A DNA stretch of 64,000 bases from Bombella sp. ESL0385 (GCF_009725755.1 NZ_WNIJ01000001.1:496001-560000); one strand, 5' to 3'. Shown: positions 29,846 to 39,135, numbered from the stretch's first letter. The notes: a model not told the origin generated them from the sequence alone. Numbers and translations are program-made.

Positions 29846-29884
29846 AAAAAAGGGCCTGACTAGTTGCTCCGTCAGGCCCTTTTT
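29846..29884. terminator. Rho-independent terminator, mainly for fumC
   Basis: GGGCCTGAC (29852-29860) pairs with GTCAGGCCC (29871-29879). Six A lie on the left and five T on the right, so it can act in both directions. On the minus strand it terminates fumC; on the plus strand it is a second stop after the autotransporter. Confidence 0.88.
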
Positions 29885-29917
29885 GTATCACGCAATGTAG
29901 GGTTGTAGCGTAGGGTT

Positions 29918-31324
29918 TTACCCTTTTGGCGGAGTAATATTCGGTTTGAGCATGAGGGCAGGGTCCGCCACGCGGTCATAGTCCTCTCCGCTCATAAAAC
30001 CGAGATCTAGCGCGCTTTGGCGGGGGCTGAGTCCATGCTTCATGGCATGATGCGCTACCTGAGAGGCTTTGTCATACCCAATGCTGGGGGAGAGGGCTGT
30101 GACCAAGACTAAGGAATGGTCTAATTGTTGGCGGATATGCTCCTCATTGGCAGTTGTGCCCTCAATGAGGAAGCGGCGGAAGTTTTCCATACCATCATGG
30201 AGCAGGGTGAGGCTTTGCATGATGTTATGGATCATCACCGGTTTATAGACGTTCATATCCAGCATACCACTGGCCCCGCCCATCCCGACAACTGTATCAT
30301 TACCCATCACTTGGAGGCAGAGCATAGTGAGGGCCTCGGCTTGAGTGGGGTTGATTTTACCCGGCATGATGGAGGAGCCGGGCTCATTAATCGGAAGGTT
30401 TAGCTCTCCCAATCCGGCGCGAGGGCCGCAGGCGAGCAAACGGATGTCATTAGCAATTTTAAAGAGGCTGCCTGCTAAGGTCCGTAAAGTGGAGGAGAGA
30501 TGTACAAGGGCATCATGCGCGCCTTGGAGGGCGAATTTATTGCTCCCACTTGTGAAGTCGAGCTGGGTGAGGCGGTTAATCTCTTTACAAGCGCGTGTAG
30601 CAAATTGTGGGTCGGTATTTACCCCTGTGCCAAGGGCTGTCCCGCCTAAGGCGAGTGGGAGAAGGCCATCGCGTGCGGCTTCAATACGTTGGATGTTTTC
30701 GGCCAGCATACCCGCATAGCCTTCCCATTCCTGCCCTAATGTGATGGGGACAGCATCTTGAAGATGGGTACGGCCGACTTTGACGATATGCTTCCATTGC
30801 GCTGCCTTATGAGCAATCGCCCCGTGTAATCGCTCCAAAGCGGGGAGGAGGCGGCGATGGGTGGTGAGTGCGCTGGCAATATACATAGCAGCGGGGAAGG
30901 TATCGTTTGTCGATTGCGCCATATTGACATGGTCATTAGGGTGCAGCGGTTTTTTGCTCCCTAAAGGTTGCCCTGTCATTTGGCTTGCACGATTGGCGAT
31001 GACCTCATTAACATTCATGTTGAATTGCGTGCCAGAGCCTGTCATCCAGACATGTAGCGGGAAGTGACGGTCGTGCATTCCGCTCATAATTTCATCACAA
31101 ATACGGATGATGAGGTCCGCCTTATCGCCTGCTAACCGCTCACTCGCCGCGTTGGCGATGGCACAAGCGCGCTTGAGGATGGCATAGGCCTCAATCATCT
31201 CGCGCGGCATGAGGTCCTTCCCAATGCTAAAATACCGTAGAGACCGTTGTGTTTGCGCTCCCCATAGGGCTGTTTGGGGGACTTCTATCTGGCCGAGGCC
31301 ATCGGTTTCTATACGGTGTGCCAT
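29918..31324 (-). CDS. fumC: Class II fumarate hydratase
   Basis: 468 residues. Interconverts fumarate and malate; the class II enzyme has no iron-sulfur cluster and is oxygen-stable. The superfamily signature [11 protein letters not shown] is present, together with the T-H-L-Q-D-A-V-P block, and the length fits FumC. It is the last gene of a minus-strand run, 39 bases after maeA and followed by a strong terminator. With maeA it can turn fumarate into pyruvate. Class II fumarases, argininosuccinate lyase and aspartase share the signature, but the overall pattern is FumC. Confidence 0.95.
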   Translation of the reverse strand: MAHRIETDGLGQIEVPQTALWGAQTQRSLRYFSIGKDLMPREMIEAYAILKRACAIANAASERLAGDKADLIIRICDEIMSGMHDRHFPLHVWMTGSGTQFNMNVNEVIANRASQMTGQPLGSKKPLHPNDHVNMAQSTNDTFPAAMYIASALTTHRRLLPALERLHGAIAHKAAQWKHIVKVGRTHLQDAVPITLGQEWEGYAGMLAENIQRIEAARDGLLPLALGGTALGTGVNTDPQFATRACKEINRLTQLDFTSGSNKFALQGAHDALVHLSSTLRTLAGSLFKIANDIRLLACGPRAGLGELNLPINEPGSSIMPGKINPTQAEALTMLCLQVMGNDTVVGMGGASGMLDMNVYKPVMIHNIMQSLTLLHDGMENFRRFLIEGTTANEEHIRQQLDHSLVLVTALSPSIGYDKASQVAHHAMKHGLSPRQSALDLGFMSGEDYDRVADPALMLKPNITPPKG

Positions 31325-31363
31325 GGGAACTCTCTAGCAAGGGATGGGAAGGACGGGCCTCGT

Positions 31364-33034
31364 TTATGAGGCCGGACGATAGGGGCGGTAGCGCGGCTGC
31401 CAGCTAAGGGCGGCGATGGCCCTTTGCAGGGCGGTATCATCAAAAGCCGGGCAGAGTTGTTCAGCCTGCGCTTGTTGGGCTACGGCATATGCAACTTTAA
31501 GAGCAGTCGTGCGAATGGATTCGAGGGGTGGAAGGAGATTCGTCCCCCCATTCTTCAATGGGGAGAGGGCGGCAACGGCTTGCGCGGCGGACATGATCAT
31601 CCCTTCACTTACCGTTTTGGCTTTGCAGGCCAAAGCTCCAAGCCCCAAACCGGGGAAGATATACGCATTATTGGTTTGGTCGATCACGACATTCCGGCCA
31701 TCCAGCTCTACTGGGGCAAAAGGCCCACCTGTGCTGACCCACGCTTGCCCTGCCGTCCAGGTGAGGATGTCCTGCGGTGTGGCTTCCACACAGCTTGTCG
31801 GGTTGGAGAGGGGGAAGATGAGCGGACGGGTGCAATGAGTGGCCATCTCGCGAATCATCCCTTCCGTAAAGAGACCGGCTTGGCCAGATACACCAATCAG
31901 AATCGTAGGGGCAGATTTGCTGATAACCTCCCCTAGTGGGCGGCCCTGTCCATTTTGAGCGGTTTCATCCTGACGGGCAAAAAGGGTCTGCCCCTCGCTA
32001 AGATTAGCCATATCGTGGGTGAGTAAGCCGTTACGATCCACGATATAGAAGTGTTTTAGGGCGTCCTCGCGGCTGAGGCCTTCTGCTTCTAGGGCGGTGA
32101 GGAGCAGCTCAGCAATGCCAATCCCTGCCGAGCCACCCCCAGCGATGGCGATGCGTTGTTGGCTTAGGCGTTCCCCATTAGCTTGCACACCGCTGAGGAT
32201 AGCCGCTACGGCAATGGCGGCCGTGCCTTGAATATCGTCATTAAAGCTAGGTAGGCGGTCCCGATAGCGTTTAAGGAGAGGGGCGGCATTACGCCCTGCA
32301 AAATCCTCCCAATGGAGGATGATGCCCGGCCAGCGTTGCTGTATAGCGGTGACAAACTCCTCCACAAACTCGGCATAATCTTGGCCACGGAGGCGAGGCG
32401 TACGATTGCCGATATAGGCAGGGTCGTTACGCAGTGTCATGTTCTCTGTCCCCACATCTAAGGTGACAGGGAGGAGAAAGGCCGGGTTTAAGCCCGCACA
32501 GGCTGTATAGAGGGCGAGCTTACCAATGGGGATGCCCATCCCATTTGCACCGAGATCGCCCAAGCCTAAAATGCGTTCACCATCGGTTACGATGATAAGG
32601 CGAACGTCATTCTGTGGAATGGCTGCGAGGCGATCGGCGATTTGTCCACGGTCCGCAGCGGAGAGAAATAACCCGCGTGAGCGTTGCCATATTTTGGAGA
32701 ACTCCTGACACGCCTCCCCAACGCCGGGTGTATAGACGATGGGCATAAGCTCGGTGAGATATTTTTGGAGTAAGGCGTGGAAGAGCGTCTCGTTATTATC
32801 TTGGATTGTCCGTAAGCGCACATAGCGATTGAGACTATCGGGCGTGGCTGTAACGTAATCATAAGCGCGCTCTAGCTGTTCCTCCAGCGTATGAATGCCG
32901 GGGGGAAGAAGCCCGTGAAGCCCAAAAGCTGTGCGCTCATCCATGGGGAAGGCTGTGCCTTTATTCAGTAAAGGCGTGTCTAATAAGGCCATCCCGTGTT
33001 GGGTGATAGTGCGAGGGGAGAGCGGGGCAGCCAT
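31364..33034 (-). CDS. maeA: NAD-dependent malic enzyme (MaeA/SfcA type)
   Basis: 556 residues. Oxidative decarboxylation of malate to pyruvate and CO2. The signature Y-T-P-G-V-G-E-A-C is present, then L-G-L-G-D-L-G-A-N-G-M-G-I-P-I-G-K and the nucleotide site G-G-G-S-A-G-I-G. The size (about 60 kDa) and the N-terminal L-N-K-G-T-A-F block fit the NAD-linked SfcA/MaeA form rather than the NADP-linked MaeB form, which carries a phosphotransacetylase tail. GGAGG stands 8 bases before the ATG. It lies between the cytochrome c maturation genes and fumC, all in one direction. Confidence 0.93.
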   Translation of the reverse strand: MAAPLSPRTITQHGMALLDTPLLNKGTAFPMDERTAFGLHGLLPPGIHTLEEQLERAYDYVTATPDSLNRYVRLRTIQDNNETLFHALLQKYLTELMPIVYTPGVGEACQEFSKIWQRSRGLFLSAADRGQIADRLAAIPQNDVRLIIVTDGERILGLGDLGANGMGIPIGKLALYTACAGLNPAFLLPVTLDVGTENMTLRNDPAYIGNRTPRLRGQDYAEFVEEFVTAIQQRWPGIILHWEDFAGRNAAPLLKRYRDRLPSFNDDIQGTAAIAVAAILSGVQANGERLSQQRIAIAGGGSAGIGIAELLLTALEAEGLSREDALKHFYIVDRNGLLTHDMANLSEGQTLFARQDETAQNGQGRPLGEVISKSAPTILIGVSGQAGLFTEGMIREMATHCTRPLIFPLSNPTSCVEATPQDILTWTAGQAWVSTGGPFAPVELDGRNVVIDQTNNAYIFPGLGLGALACKAKTVSEGMIMSAAQAVAALSPLKNGGTNLLPPLESIRTTALKVAYAVAQQAQAEQLCPAFDDTALQRAIAALSWQPRYRPYRPAS

Positions 33035-33118
33035 GGGCAGGAACCTCCAGAATCGTGGCAGAGCCTTGGATATAACGCCTCAATCATACGGCGAAGTTTA
33101 AAGAAAAGGAACCCGTTC

Positions 33119-33475
33119 TTACTTTTTACGGCGTTGAATCCATCGTTCCCCGGAGAAGCGGAATTGCGCCAACAGGAACCCTGCCGTTAGCCCGGATCCT
33201 AAAAGGGGATAGAGCCAGAAGGATGCTGTGCTGAAGGCATGTGGTGTGAGGATGAAAATGAGGGCCAAGCAGAGGGCAAGGCCACTTAATGCGTAGAGGA
33301 GAAGCTCATGGAGGCGGGGGCCATAATGTTTCTCTGCCCCACAATGGGCGCAATGGAGGGCCGTATGTTGGAGGGGTTCATGGCAGCAGGGGCATGGGAT
33401 GAGTTTACGCGGCGGTAGAGGCTGCGTGCTGTTATGCAACCGGGTGGCGGCTGTGCGGGGTAGAGTGGGCTTCAT
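33119..33475 (-). CDS. Zinc-ribbon membrane protein at the end of the ccm operon
   Basis: 118 residues. A C-P-C-C ... C-A-H-C zinc ribbon lies at about residues 28-46, followed by two hydrophobic helices and a basic tail (R-W-I-Q-R-R-K-K). It is probably an inner-membrane protein with the zinc ribbon in the cytosol. Its ATG overlaps the ccmI stop by four bases (ATGA), so it is co-translated with the cytochrome c maturation genes. I do not recognise a named family, and a role in the pathway is inferred from position only. Confidence 0.75.
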   Translation of the reverse strand: MKPTLPRTAATRLHNSTQPLPPRKLIPCPCCHEPLQHTALHCAHCGAEKHYGPRLHELLLYALSGLALCLALIFILTPHAFSTASFWLYPLLGSGLTAGFLLAQFRFSGERWIQRRKK

Positions 33476-33927
33476 GGTTGTCCTCCAGAGGCGTGGGTGG
33501 GGGCCATTGTGCTGGCTGGTGGCGTGATAGGCGAGGTATGAAACGCCCCAGCAGGAAGGGCGGCTTCAGGATGCGGGCCGAGGAAGGGTTGACCATGTAG
33601 GGCATAGAGCAGCAAGGCCACAAGCGGGACTAAGACGAGGGTGGAAATACCAATGATGCGATGCGCATGCCCTGCCCCGCTGAGGCTTGGTGGAGGGGTG
33701 GAGATATGGTTGATAATATCGCGCTCTGTCTCAATACGGGCGGCATCATAATGATGTTGGTCCATCAGCCCGGCTTGTTTATCCCGTGCGAGGGCCTCTA
33801 GTCGTTCTTGATGGAGGGTGAGGAAGGGATCTTCCGTCTGTTTACTTAAAAGGCCGCGCATCGCTAGGCTAATCCCAATCGGTAAGCCAATAAACAAGCA
33901 TAAAAAGGCGAGGAGTAGAAACGACAT
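33472..33927 (-). CDS. ccmI: Cytochrome c biogenesis protein CcmI, short form
   Basis: 151 residues. The N-terminal membrane helix, a short L-H-Q-E-R-L-E-A-L-A-R-D loop with leucine-zipper character, and a second helix match the membrane half of CcmI (CycH), which helps bring apocytochrome to the CcmFH haem ligation complex. The usual periplasmic TPR domain that binds the apocytochrome tail is absent; the protein ends in a short Pro-rich tail. It lies 5 bases after ccmH. Short CcmI forms occur in some bacteria, so this may be normal for the lineage. Confidence 0.82.
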   Translation of the reverse strand: MSFLLLAFLCLFIGLPIGISLAMRGLLSKQTEDPFLTLHQERLEALARDKQAGLMDQHHYDAARIETERDIINHISTPPPSLSGAGHAHRIIGISTLVLVPLVALLLYALHGQPFLGPHPEAALPAGAFHTSPITPPASTMAPTHASGGQP

Positions 33928-33932
33928 GCAGG

Positions 33933-34403
33933 CTAGTCCTTATTGAAAAACTGATTGAGTTTTTGGCGTTCTTCCACAGTGAGGGGGGCTGGCGGGGGAG
34001 AGGTGCGGCGTGCCCAGAGGGGGCGTGCTAGGAGGAAGCCTATCATAAGGCTGAGGAAGGGCATAAGCCAGAGCAAGGCTGTCGATGCAGAGAAGCGCGG
34101 TTGTAAACGGATGAACTCCCCATAGCGTTGGGTCATCCATAAGGTGATGTCTTTTGGTGAGCGGCCCTGCTGGAGTTGCTGACGTACGATGTGGCGGAGG
34201 TCTTTTGCTAGGGGGGCGGAGCTTTCCTCAATGCTCTCATTTTGGCAGACGAGGCAGCGTAATTGCTGGCCAATATGCTGGGCTTTTTGTTCTAATACCG
34301 GGTCGGGTAGCATTTCATCAGGACTATCAATAGCATGGCCGATGGAGCTTCCATATAGGCAGATGGCGAGGAGGAGCAGGCCCTTTAGGCAGATGCGCAT
34401 CAT
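33933..34403 (-). CDS. ccmH: Cytochrome c biogenesis thiol-reductase CcmH
   Basis: 156 residues with a signal anchor, the redox motif L-R-C-L-V-C-Q-N (Cys50 and Cys53) and a C-terminal membrane helix. CcmH keeps apocytochrome c thiols reduced on the periplasmic side and works with CcmF and CcmG. The ATG at 34403 overlaps the ccmG stop (ATGA). Confidence 0.95.
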   Translation of the reverse strand: MMRICLKGLLLLAICLYGSSIGHAIDSPDEMLPDPVLEQKAQHIGQQLRCLVCQNESIEESSAPLAKDLRHIVRQQLQQGRSPKDITLWMTQRYGEFIRLQPRFSASTALLWLMPFLSLMIGFLLARPLWARRTSPPPAPLTVEERQKLNQFFNKD

Positions 34404-35002
34404 AATGCCCCTCTTAAAAAGGGCTGAATCTGCTCACGATAGAGGGCCTCTGTTAAACTCCCCGTCCCGTGCCAGACAATGCGGCTGCCTGTTAGAGGAT
34501 GAGGGAGGATGAGGAAGCTCTCCGGCACACCTGTTACGCCCCATTCAATAGCGCATTGGCCGTCATAATCCATGCCTAGACGGCTGAAGGGGTGATGCGC
34601 TTGCTCTAGCCAGTGCGCGGCTTGTGAGGGGGTATCTTTATAACAAACCCCCCATAAAGCGAGCGGGGATGCGGTAGTGGTCTCCCCTGAGGCATGCTGG
34701 CGGAGGAAGGGGATTTCCTCCAGACAAGGTAAGCACCATGAGGCCCAGATGAGCAGGAGGACAGGTTGCGTGAGGGTGTGAAAATCCTGCCATGAGAGGC
34801 CGGGGCAAGGGGTAGGTTGCTCTGGCAAGGCTGGCAGGGGAGAGAAGGCGGGGACTGCTTGGCCTAGCCGTGGGTTGCGAACGGCTTTGGGGTCGAATGT
34901 TCCTTGGGTGGCATGGCGGAGCATATAAAGGAACCCACCCCCTAAGCCAGCGGCCCCTAAAGCAGGTAGAGCAGCGAGATAATGGCGGCGTGTTAGGCGC
35001 AT
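34400..35002 (-). CDS. ccmG: Thioredoxin-like thiol:disulfide protein CcmG/DsbE
   Basis: 200 residues: an N-terminal membrane anchor, then a thioredoxin fold with the active site W-C-L-P-C (Cys90 and Cys93). It passes electrons to CcmH/apocytochrome in the periplasm. The family's later G-V-x-G-x-P-E loop is seen as G-V-T-G-V-P-E. The start overlaps the end of ccmF by 10 bases. Confidence 0.94.
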   Translation of the reverse strand: MRLTRRHYLAALPALGAAGLGGGFLYMLRHATQGTFDPKAVRNPRLGQAVPAFSPLPALPEQPTPCPGLSWQDFHTLTQPVLLLIWASWCLPCLEEIPFLRQHASGETTTASPLALWGVCYKDTPSQAAHWLEQAHHPFSRLGMDYDGQCAIEWGVTGVPESFLILPHPLTGSRIVWHGTGSLTEALYREQIQPFLRGAL

Positions 35003-37026
35003 GCGGGCCTCCTCTTACGGCGTGCGGGGATGAGATGTAAGACGCCGCCCATGGCCATGATGATTCCGCCAAACCATAGCCAAGAGGCGAGGGGATTTTC
35101 ATGTACGCGTAAAATAACGCGGTAGGTGTTTTGGCCTTGCGGAGTTTGGACCTCTTTAACACTCCCTAAGGCGGCGTAGAGGTCCTCTAACGGGCGGTGA
35201 ATGATTGCGACATGCAGGATTTTTTGCCCCTGTTGGGGGAAAAGGCGGATTTGCGGCTCAAGGGTGGCTAGCACGGGACCATGTGCATCATGACGGCGGA
35301 TGATGATGTGAGCTTCTACTGCCTCATAATTCGGGCCATGATGAGGGGTGAGAGCGGTGAGGGCCCAATCATGCCCGCCAAAGTGGAGATGCGTGCCTAT
35401 TTGGGCCTCAATGAGGCGTTCTTGGCTGCCAGCCATGCCGCATAGGCCCAGCATTGTGATGCCGACCCCAATATGAGCAAGGCTTGTTGCCCAAAGGCTG
35501 CGTGGCAAGCGGGAGAGGCAGCGATGCTCTTGCGGCATTGTATAAAAACGCGTGATGAGGTCGTTTAAAGCTGCGCTGATAACCCAAAGAGCGAGGACAG
35601 CCACACTCGCTGCCAAAGCGGTGGGAAAGAGCCAGAAGGCGGGGAGAGTGATCCCAAGAGTAAAGCATAGAGGCAGCGCAAGACGGCGTAAGGTTGGGTT
35701 TATAGGGGCATAACGCCAAGGTAAGGCCATGCTGCCCCCCATTAGAAGGAGGAGCGGGATGATGAATGGCGTTGTTGTGGCCTCAAAAAACGGTTTACCG
35801 ACCGATAAGGTGCGCCCAAAGAGCAGTTGCATAAAAGGTGGGTAGAGCGTGCCTGTAAGCACGATGGCGCATAAGGTGCAGAGGAGGATGTTGTTAAGGA
35901 CTAACGCCCCCTCTCGCGAGAGGGGGGTGAAGGATGGTGTTGCTGGTGGTAGGAGGTTAGGCGCGCGCAAGGCGAAAAGTAATAATCCACCCCCGCCATA
36001 AAGGCCCAATAAGGCAAGGATAAAAAGGCCGCGTGCCGGGTCATTCGCAAAGGCATGAACGGAGTTGAGAATCCCCGAGCGAACAAGGAATGTGCCAGAG
36101 AGTGAGAGCGCGAAGGTGGCGAGGGCGAGTAAGAGGCACCAGCTTTGCAAATGGCTGCGTTTTTCCACCACAATGACGCTATGGAGGAGGGCTGTGCCTG
36201 TTAACCACGGGATGAGCGCGGCATTTTCTACCGGGTCCCAAAACCAATAGCCCCCCCATCCTAAGACGGCATAGGACCACCACGCGCCTAATGTGATGCC
36301 TAATGTAAGCAACGCCCATGCGCTGATGACCCATGGGCGGGCATAGCGTGCCCAAAGCGCATCGGCGCGGCCATCTAGCAAGGCATTTATGGCAAAGGCG
36401 AAGGGCACGGCAAAGCCGACATAACCGCTATATAATAGGGGTGGGTGCACAGCGAGGCCGGGGTCTTGCAGTAGGGGGTTCATCCCGAGCCCATCTATCG
36501 GGACGGGCCAGAGGCGGAGGAAGGGGTTGGAGGTTGTGAGACAAAAAAGCTCAAATCCTGCACTGACGATGCCTAAAAGGGCGAGGAGGCGGCTGCGTAA
36601 ACGGGGTGGCAACCCGGCGGGATGGCGGGGGCTTTGGCTGGGGAGGAGGGCTAAGAGGGCGCAATAGAGGCTTAGCAAGCTCACCCATAAAAGGAGAGAG
36701 CCTTCATGATTGCCCCATAATCCGGCTATTTTATAAGGCCATGGTTTGTTGATGGCAGAGTTATCGGCAATGAGTTTGAGGGAGAAATCATCCCCTAAAG
36801 CAGCGATGATGAGGCAGGCCCACGAGATGAGCAATGCGAGGCAATGGCTGAGGGCAAGCGGGCGGGCCAAGGCTGTAAGCGGGCTATGGGCGCGGCGCAA
36901 CCCTATGAGGGGTAATATTCCTTGCAGGGCAGCAAGCACACAAGCGAGGGCGAGGGCAAAATGCCCGCTTTCTGGTGAAAAGACGGGGGCTAAGGCTGCA
37001 AGCAGTGTGGTGAAAAGGGCCTGCAT
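34993..37026 (-). CDS. ccmF: Haem lyase subunit CcmF
   Basis: 677 residues with about 14-15 membrane helices, the normal size for CcmF. The haem-handling tryptophan-rich motif is seen as W-G-G-Y-W-F-W-D-P-V-E-N. CcmF reduces and attaches haem, delivered by CcmE, to apocytochrome c in the CcmFHI complex. It starts one base after the ccmE stop. Confidence 0.97.
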   Translation of the reverse strand: MQALFTTLLAALAPVFSPESGHFALALACVLAALQGILPLIGLRRAHSPLTALARPLALSHCLALLISWACLIIAALGDDFSLKLIADNSAINKPWPYKIAGLWGNHEGSLLLWVSLLSLYCALLALLPSQSPRHPAGLPPRLRSRLLALLGIVSAGFELFCLTTSNPFLRLWPVPIDGLGMNPLLQDPGLAVHPPLLYSGYVGFAVPFAFAINALLDGRADALWARYARPWVISAWALLTLGITLGAWWSYAVLGWGGYWFWDPVENAALIPWLTGTALLHSVIVVEKRSHLQSWCLLLALATFALSLSGTFLVRSGILNSVHAFANDPARGLFILALLGLYGGGGLLLFALRAPNLLPPATPSFTPLSREGALVLNNILLCTLCAIVLTGTLYPPFMQLLFGRTLSVGKPFFEATTTPFIIPLLLLMGGSMALPWRYAPINPTLRRLALPLCFTLGITLPAFWLFPTALAASVAVLALWVISAALNDLITRFYTMPQEHRCLSRLPRSLWATSLAHIGVGITMLGLCGMAGSQERLIEAQIGTHLHFGGHDWALTALTPHHGPNYEAVEAHIIIRRHDAHGPVLATLEPQIRLFPQQGQKILHVAIIHRPLEDLYAALGSVKEVQTPQGQNTYRVILRVHENPLASWLWFGGIIMAMGGVLHLIPARRKRRPACA

Positions 37027-37027
37027 A

Positions 37028-37576
37028 TTAGGGTGTGTTCTTTAGGGTGGTGGAGCTTTTGGCGGGGGCGGTCATACGGTTCCAACTTGCAGCATCAGGT
37101 GGGGGGCCAAAGCGTGGGTCCCATTTGCCGGTTTTTTGCAGAGCATCAGCCACCTCTTTGGGCATGTAAGTTTCATCATGTTTAGCGAGGACCTCAGAAG
37201 CGAGGAAATATCCTGAAGGTTGATAATAGCCCAAAGCCACAACGCTTTGTCCTTCGCGGAAGAGGTCGGGTAAAATGCCGTGATAGGAGACGCGCAAGGC
37301 GGCTTGGCCATCTGTGACCTCAAAGGAGGCATCTGGCGTGCCATCTTGGGTGGGTTGGTTATGGAGGGAGCCTGCCACCACCATGCCGCCTAGCCGGATG
37401 GTTTGGTGCATGGATGGGGGGTGCGCGTGTATTTGTGCAGGGGTCATGAAGAAGATAATCGTGCTGGAGAGCGCATGCATGATTAATCCCACCGCCCCAG
37501 CGAAGCAGCTTAGGCATGCGATGATGAGCCAAAACCGGCCAGCCTTACGGCGCATGAAAGGGCGTGATGAGGGCAT
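37028..37576 (-). CDS. ccmE: Haem chaperone CcmE
   Basis: 182 residues: an N-terminal membrane anchor followed by an OB-fold periplasmic domain. The covalent haem-binding His133 and the axial Tyr137 are seen in A-K-H-D-E-T-Y-M-P. CcmE carries haem from CcmC to CcmF. The start is ATG at 37576, 6 bases after the ccmD stop. Confidence 0.96.
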   Translation of the reverse strand: MPSSRPFMRRKAGRFWLIIACLSCFAGAVGLIMHALSSTIIFFMTPAQIHAHPPSMHQTIRLGGMVVAGSLHNQPTQDGTPDASFEVTDGQAALRVSYHGILPDLFREGQSVVALGYYQPSGYFLASEVLAKHDETYMPKEVADALQKTGKWDPRFGPPPDAASWNRMTAPAKSSTTLKNTP

Positions 37577-37582
37577 AGAGCG

Positions 37583-37753
37583 TTAGTCTAAAGAGGATGA
37601 CGGTTTATAGAGGCGGTGCATAAGGGCAAGACGCCGTTTTGCACGATATAAACGGATGAGGCTACCACCGAGGATGAGCAGGACGGCAAGGCAGGTAAGC
37701 CCATAGCTGGCGAGGATAAAGCCCCAATGAGGGGGCCATGAGGGTGGGGTCAT
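37583..37753 (-). CDS. ccmD: Small haem-export subunit CcmD
   Basis: A 56-residue frame: P-H-W-G-F-I-L-A-S-Y-G near the N-terminus, one membrane helix, then a basic cytosolic tail (R-L-Y-R-A-K-R-R). Length, single helix and the conserved aromatic/Y-G start fit CcmD, which helps release haem-loaded CcmE from CcmC. Its ATG overlaps the ccmC stop by four bases (ATGA). Confidence 0.9.
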   Translation of the reverse strand: MTPPSWPPHWGFILASYGLTCLAVLLILGGSLIRLYRAKRRLALMHRLYKPSSSLD

Positions 37754-38490
37754 AATGTGGGGTCCTGCATGGCAAGGGCTTGGGCGCGGCGTTCGAGCAA
37801 GGCGGCATGGAGGCGGAGCAATAAAAGGGCGACCCCTGTAAAGGTAAAGCCGATGGTACAGACTATGAGCGGGTAAAAGAAGCTCATAGCCATAGTTGGG
37901 GCTTTGGTAAGGGTGATGCTGGCAGGCTGGTGCAGGCTATTCCACCATTGGACGCTGAATTTGATGATGGGGAGGTCTACCGCCCCGGCAAGGGCCAGCA
38001 GGGCCGCTGCGCGTTGGCCGCGGAGTGGGTCATCAAATGCGCGGATGGTGAGGATGTGACCAAGATAGAGGCAAAAGAGAATGAGGACGGAGGTGAGCCG
38101 TGCATCCCATACCCACCATGTTCCCCAGCTTGGTTTGCCCCATAGTGAGCCTGTGATGAGGCATAAAGCCGCAGCCATAGCCCCTAGCGGCCCTGCCTCC
38201 ACAGCGATAAGACCAATAAGAGGGTTGCGCCATACAAGATAGAGAAAGCCACATAAGGCGAGGAGGGCGTAATCCAAGCTGGCAAGCCATGCCATCGGGA
38301 CATGGAGGAACATGATGCGGACAGTCTCTCCCTGTTGCCAGTCCGCCGGGGCAAAAAAGAGGCCCCATATCATCCCAACAGCCAGCATGCTTAACCCTAC
38401 ACATAAGCAAGGGAGGGTGAGGCGGCGGATGAGTGTGAGGCACGCGGTGGGGCTGGTTGTCCAACGGGTTAGGGATGAGGATATGCGCAT
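37750..38490 (-). CDS. ccmC: Haem exporter protein CcmC
   Basis: 246 residues with six membrane helices. The tryptophan-rich haem motif reads W-G-T-W-W-V-W-D-A-R, and H-V-P near the first loop gives an axial His. CcmC attaches haem to CcmE. The ATG at 38490 (M-R-I-S-S-S-L) is chosen; the frame runs 55 codons further upstream without family features. No ccmA or ccmB lies upstream; the next gene is divergent. Confidence 0.94.
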   Translation of the reverse strand: MRISSSLTRWTTSPTACLTLIRRLTLPCLCVGLSMLAVGMIWGLFFAPADWQQGETVRIMFLHVPMAWLASLDYALLALCGFLYLVWRNPLIGLIAVEAGPLGAMAAALCLITGSLWGKPSWGTWWVWDARLTSVLILFCLYLGHILTIRAFDDPLRGQRAAALLALAGAVDLPIIKFSVQWWNSLHQPASITLTKAPTMAMSFFYPLIVCTIGFTFTGVALLLLRLHAALLERRAQALAMQDPTL

Positions 38491-38653
38491 AGCCCCTAGT
38501 ATGGACGTTTTAGGGGGCGGAAGAAAATGAAAAATATGAAGGGTGGGGCCGTAAGCATGTTCGCACCATCCTGTAGGAAACGACTCTTTGAAAAAGAGAT
38601 GAAGTCGGGCATGGTGGGGCCAATAGCGTATAGAATATAAGGAGAATGGAGCC

Positions 38654-39070
38654 ATGGCCTTCTGGCTGATTAAATCGGAGCCAGCGTCTTTTTCGTGGGA
38701 TGAGCAGGTGCAGAATGATGTTGAGCCATGGACAGGCGTGCGGAATTATCAAGCGCGGAATAATTTGAAGGCCATGAAATGCGGCGATAAGGCGTTGTTC
38801 TATCATTCCGTGACGGAAAAGCGCATTGTCGGTGTGGTAGAGGTTGTGAAGGAAGCTTACCCCGACCCAACAGCAGAGGATCCGCGTTGGGTTTGTGTGG
38901 ATGTTAAAGCAGATGGGGCTTTTGTACAGCCTATCACATTGGCAGAGATTAAAGCCGCCCCTACCTTAACAGAGATGGCTTTATTGAAGCAGTCTCGTCT
39001 TTCGGTCGCACCGGTGCGGGAGGAGGAGTTTGCGTATCTCACAAAAAAGGGCCAGTGGGAAAAAGCCTGA
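38654..39070 (+). CDS. EVE-domain protein
   Basis: 138 residues forming one EVE domain (PUA-like): W-L-I-K-S-E-P at the N-terminus, W-T-G-V-R-N-Y-Q-A-R-N-N and F-Y-H-S in the middle. EVE domains bind modified bases in nucleic acid; this stand-alone bacterial form is widespread and its job is not settled. The ATG follows an AGGAG-like site. It is divergent from ccmC. Confidence 0.92.
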   Translation: MAFWLIKSEPASFSWDEQVQNDVEPWTGVRNYQARNNLKAMKCGDKALFYHSVTEKRIVGVVEVVKEAYPDPTAEDPRWVCVDVKADGAFVQPITLAEIKAAPTLTEMALLKQSRLSVAPVREEEFAYLTKKGQWEKA

Positions 39071-39135
39071 TTAAAGGTTAGTAACAATGAGGAGGCTTTT
39101 GCGTAAAAGCCGATTCTTAAAAGGAGGTACAGAGC

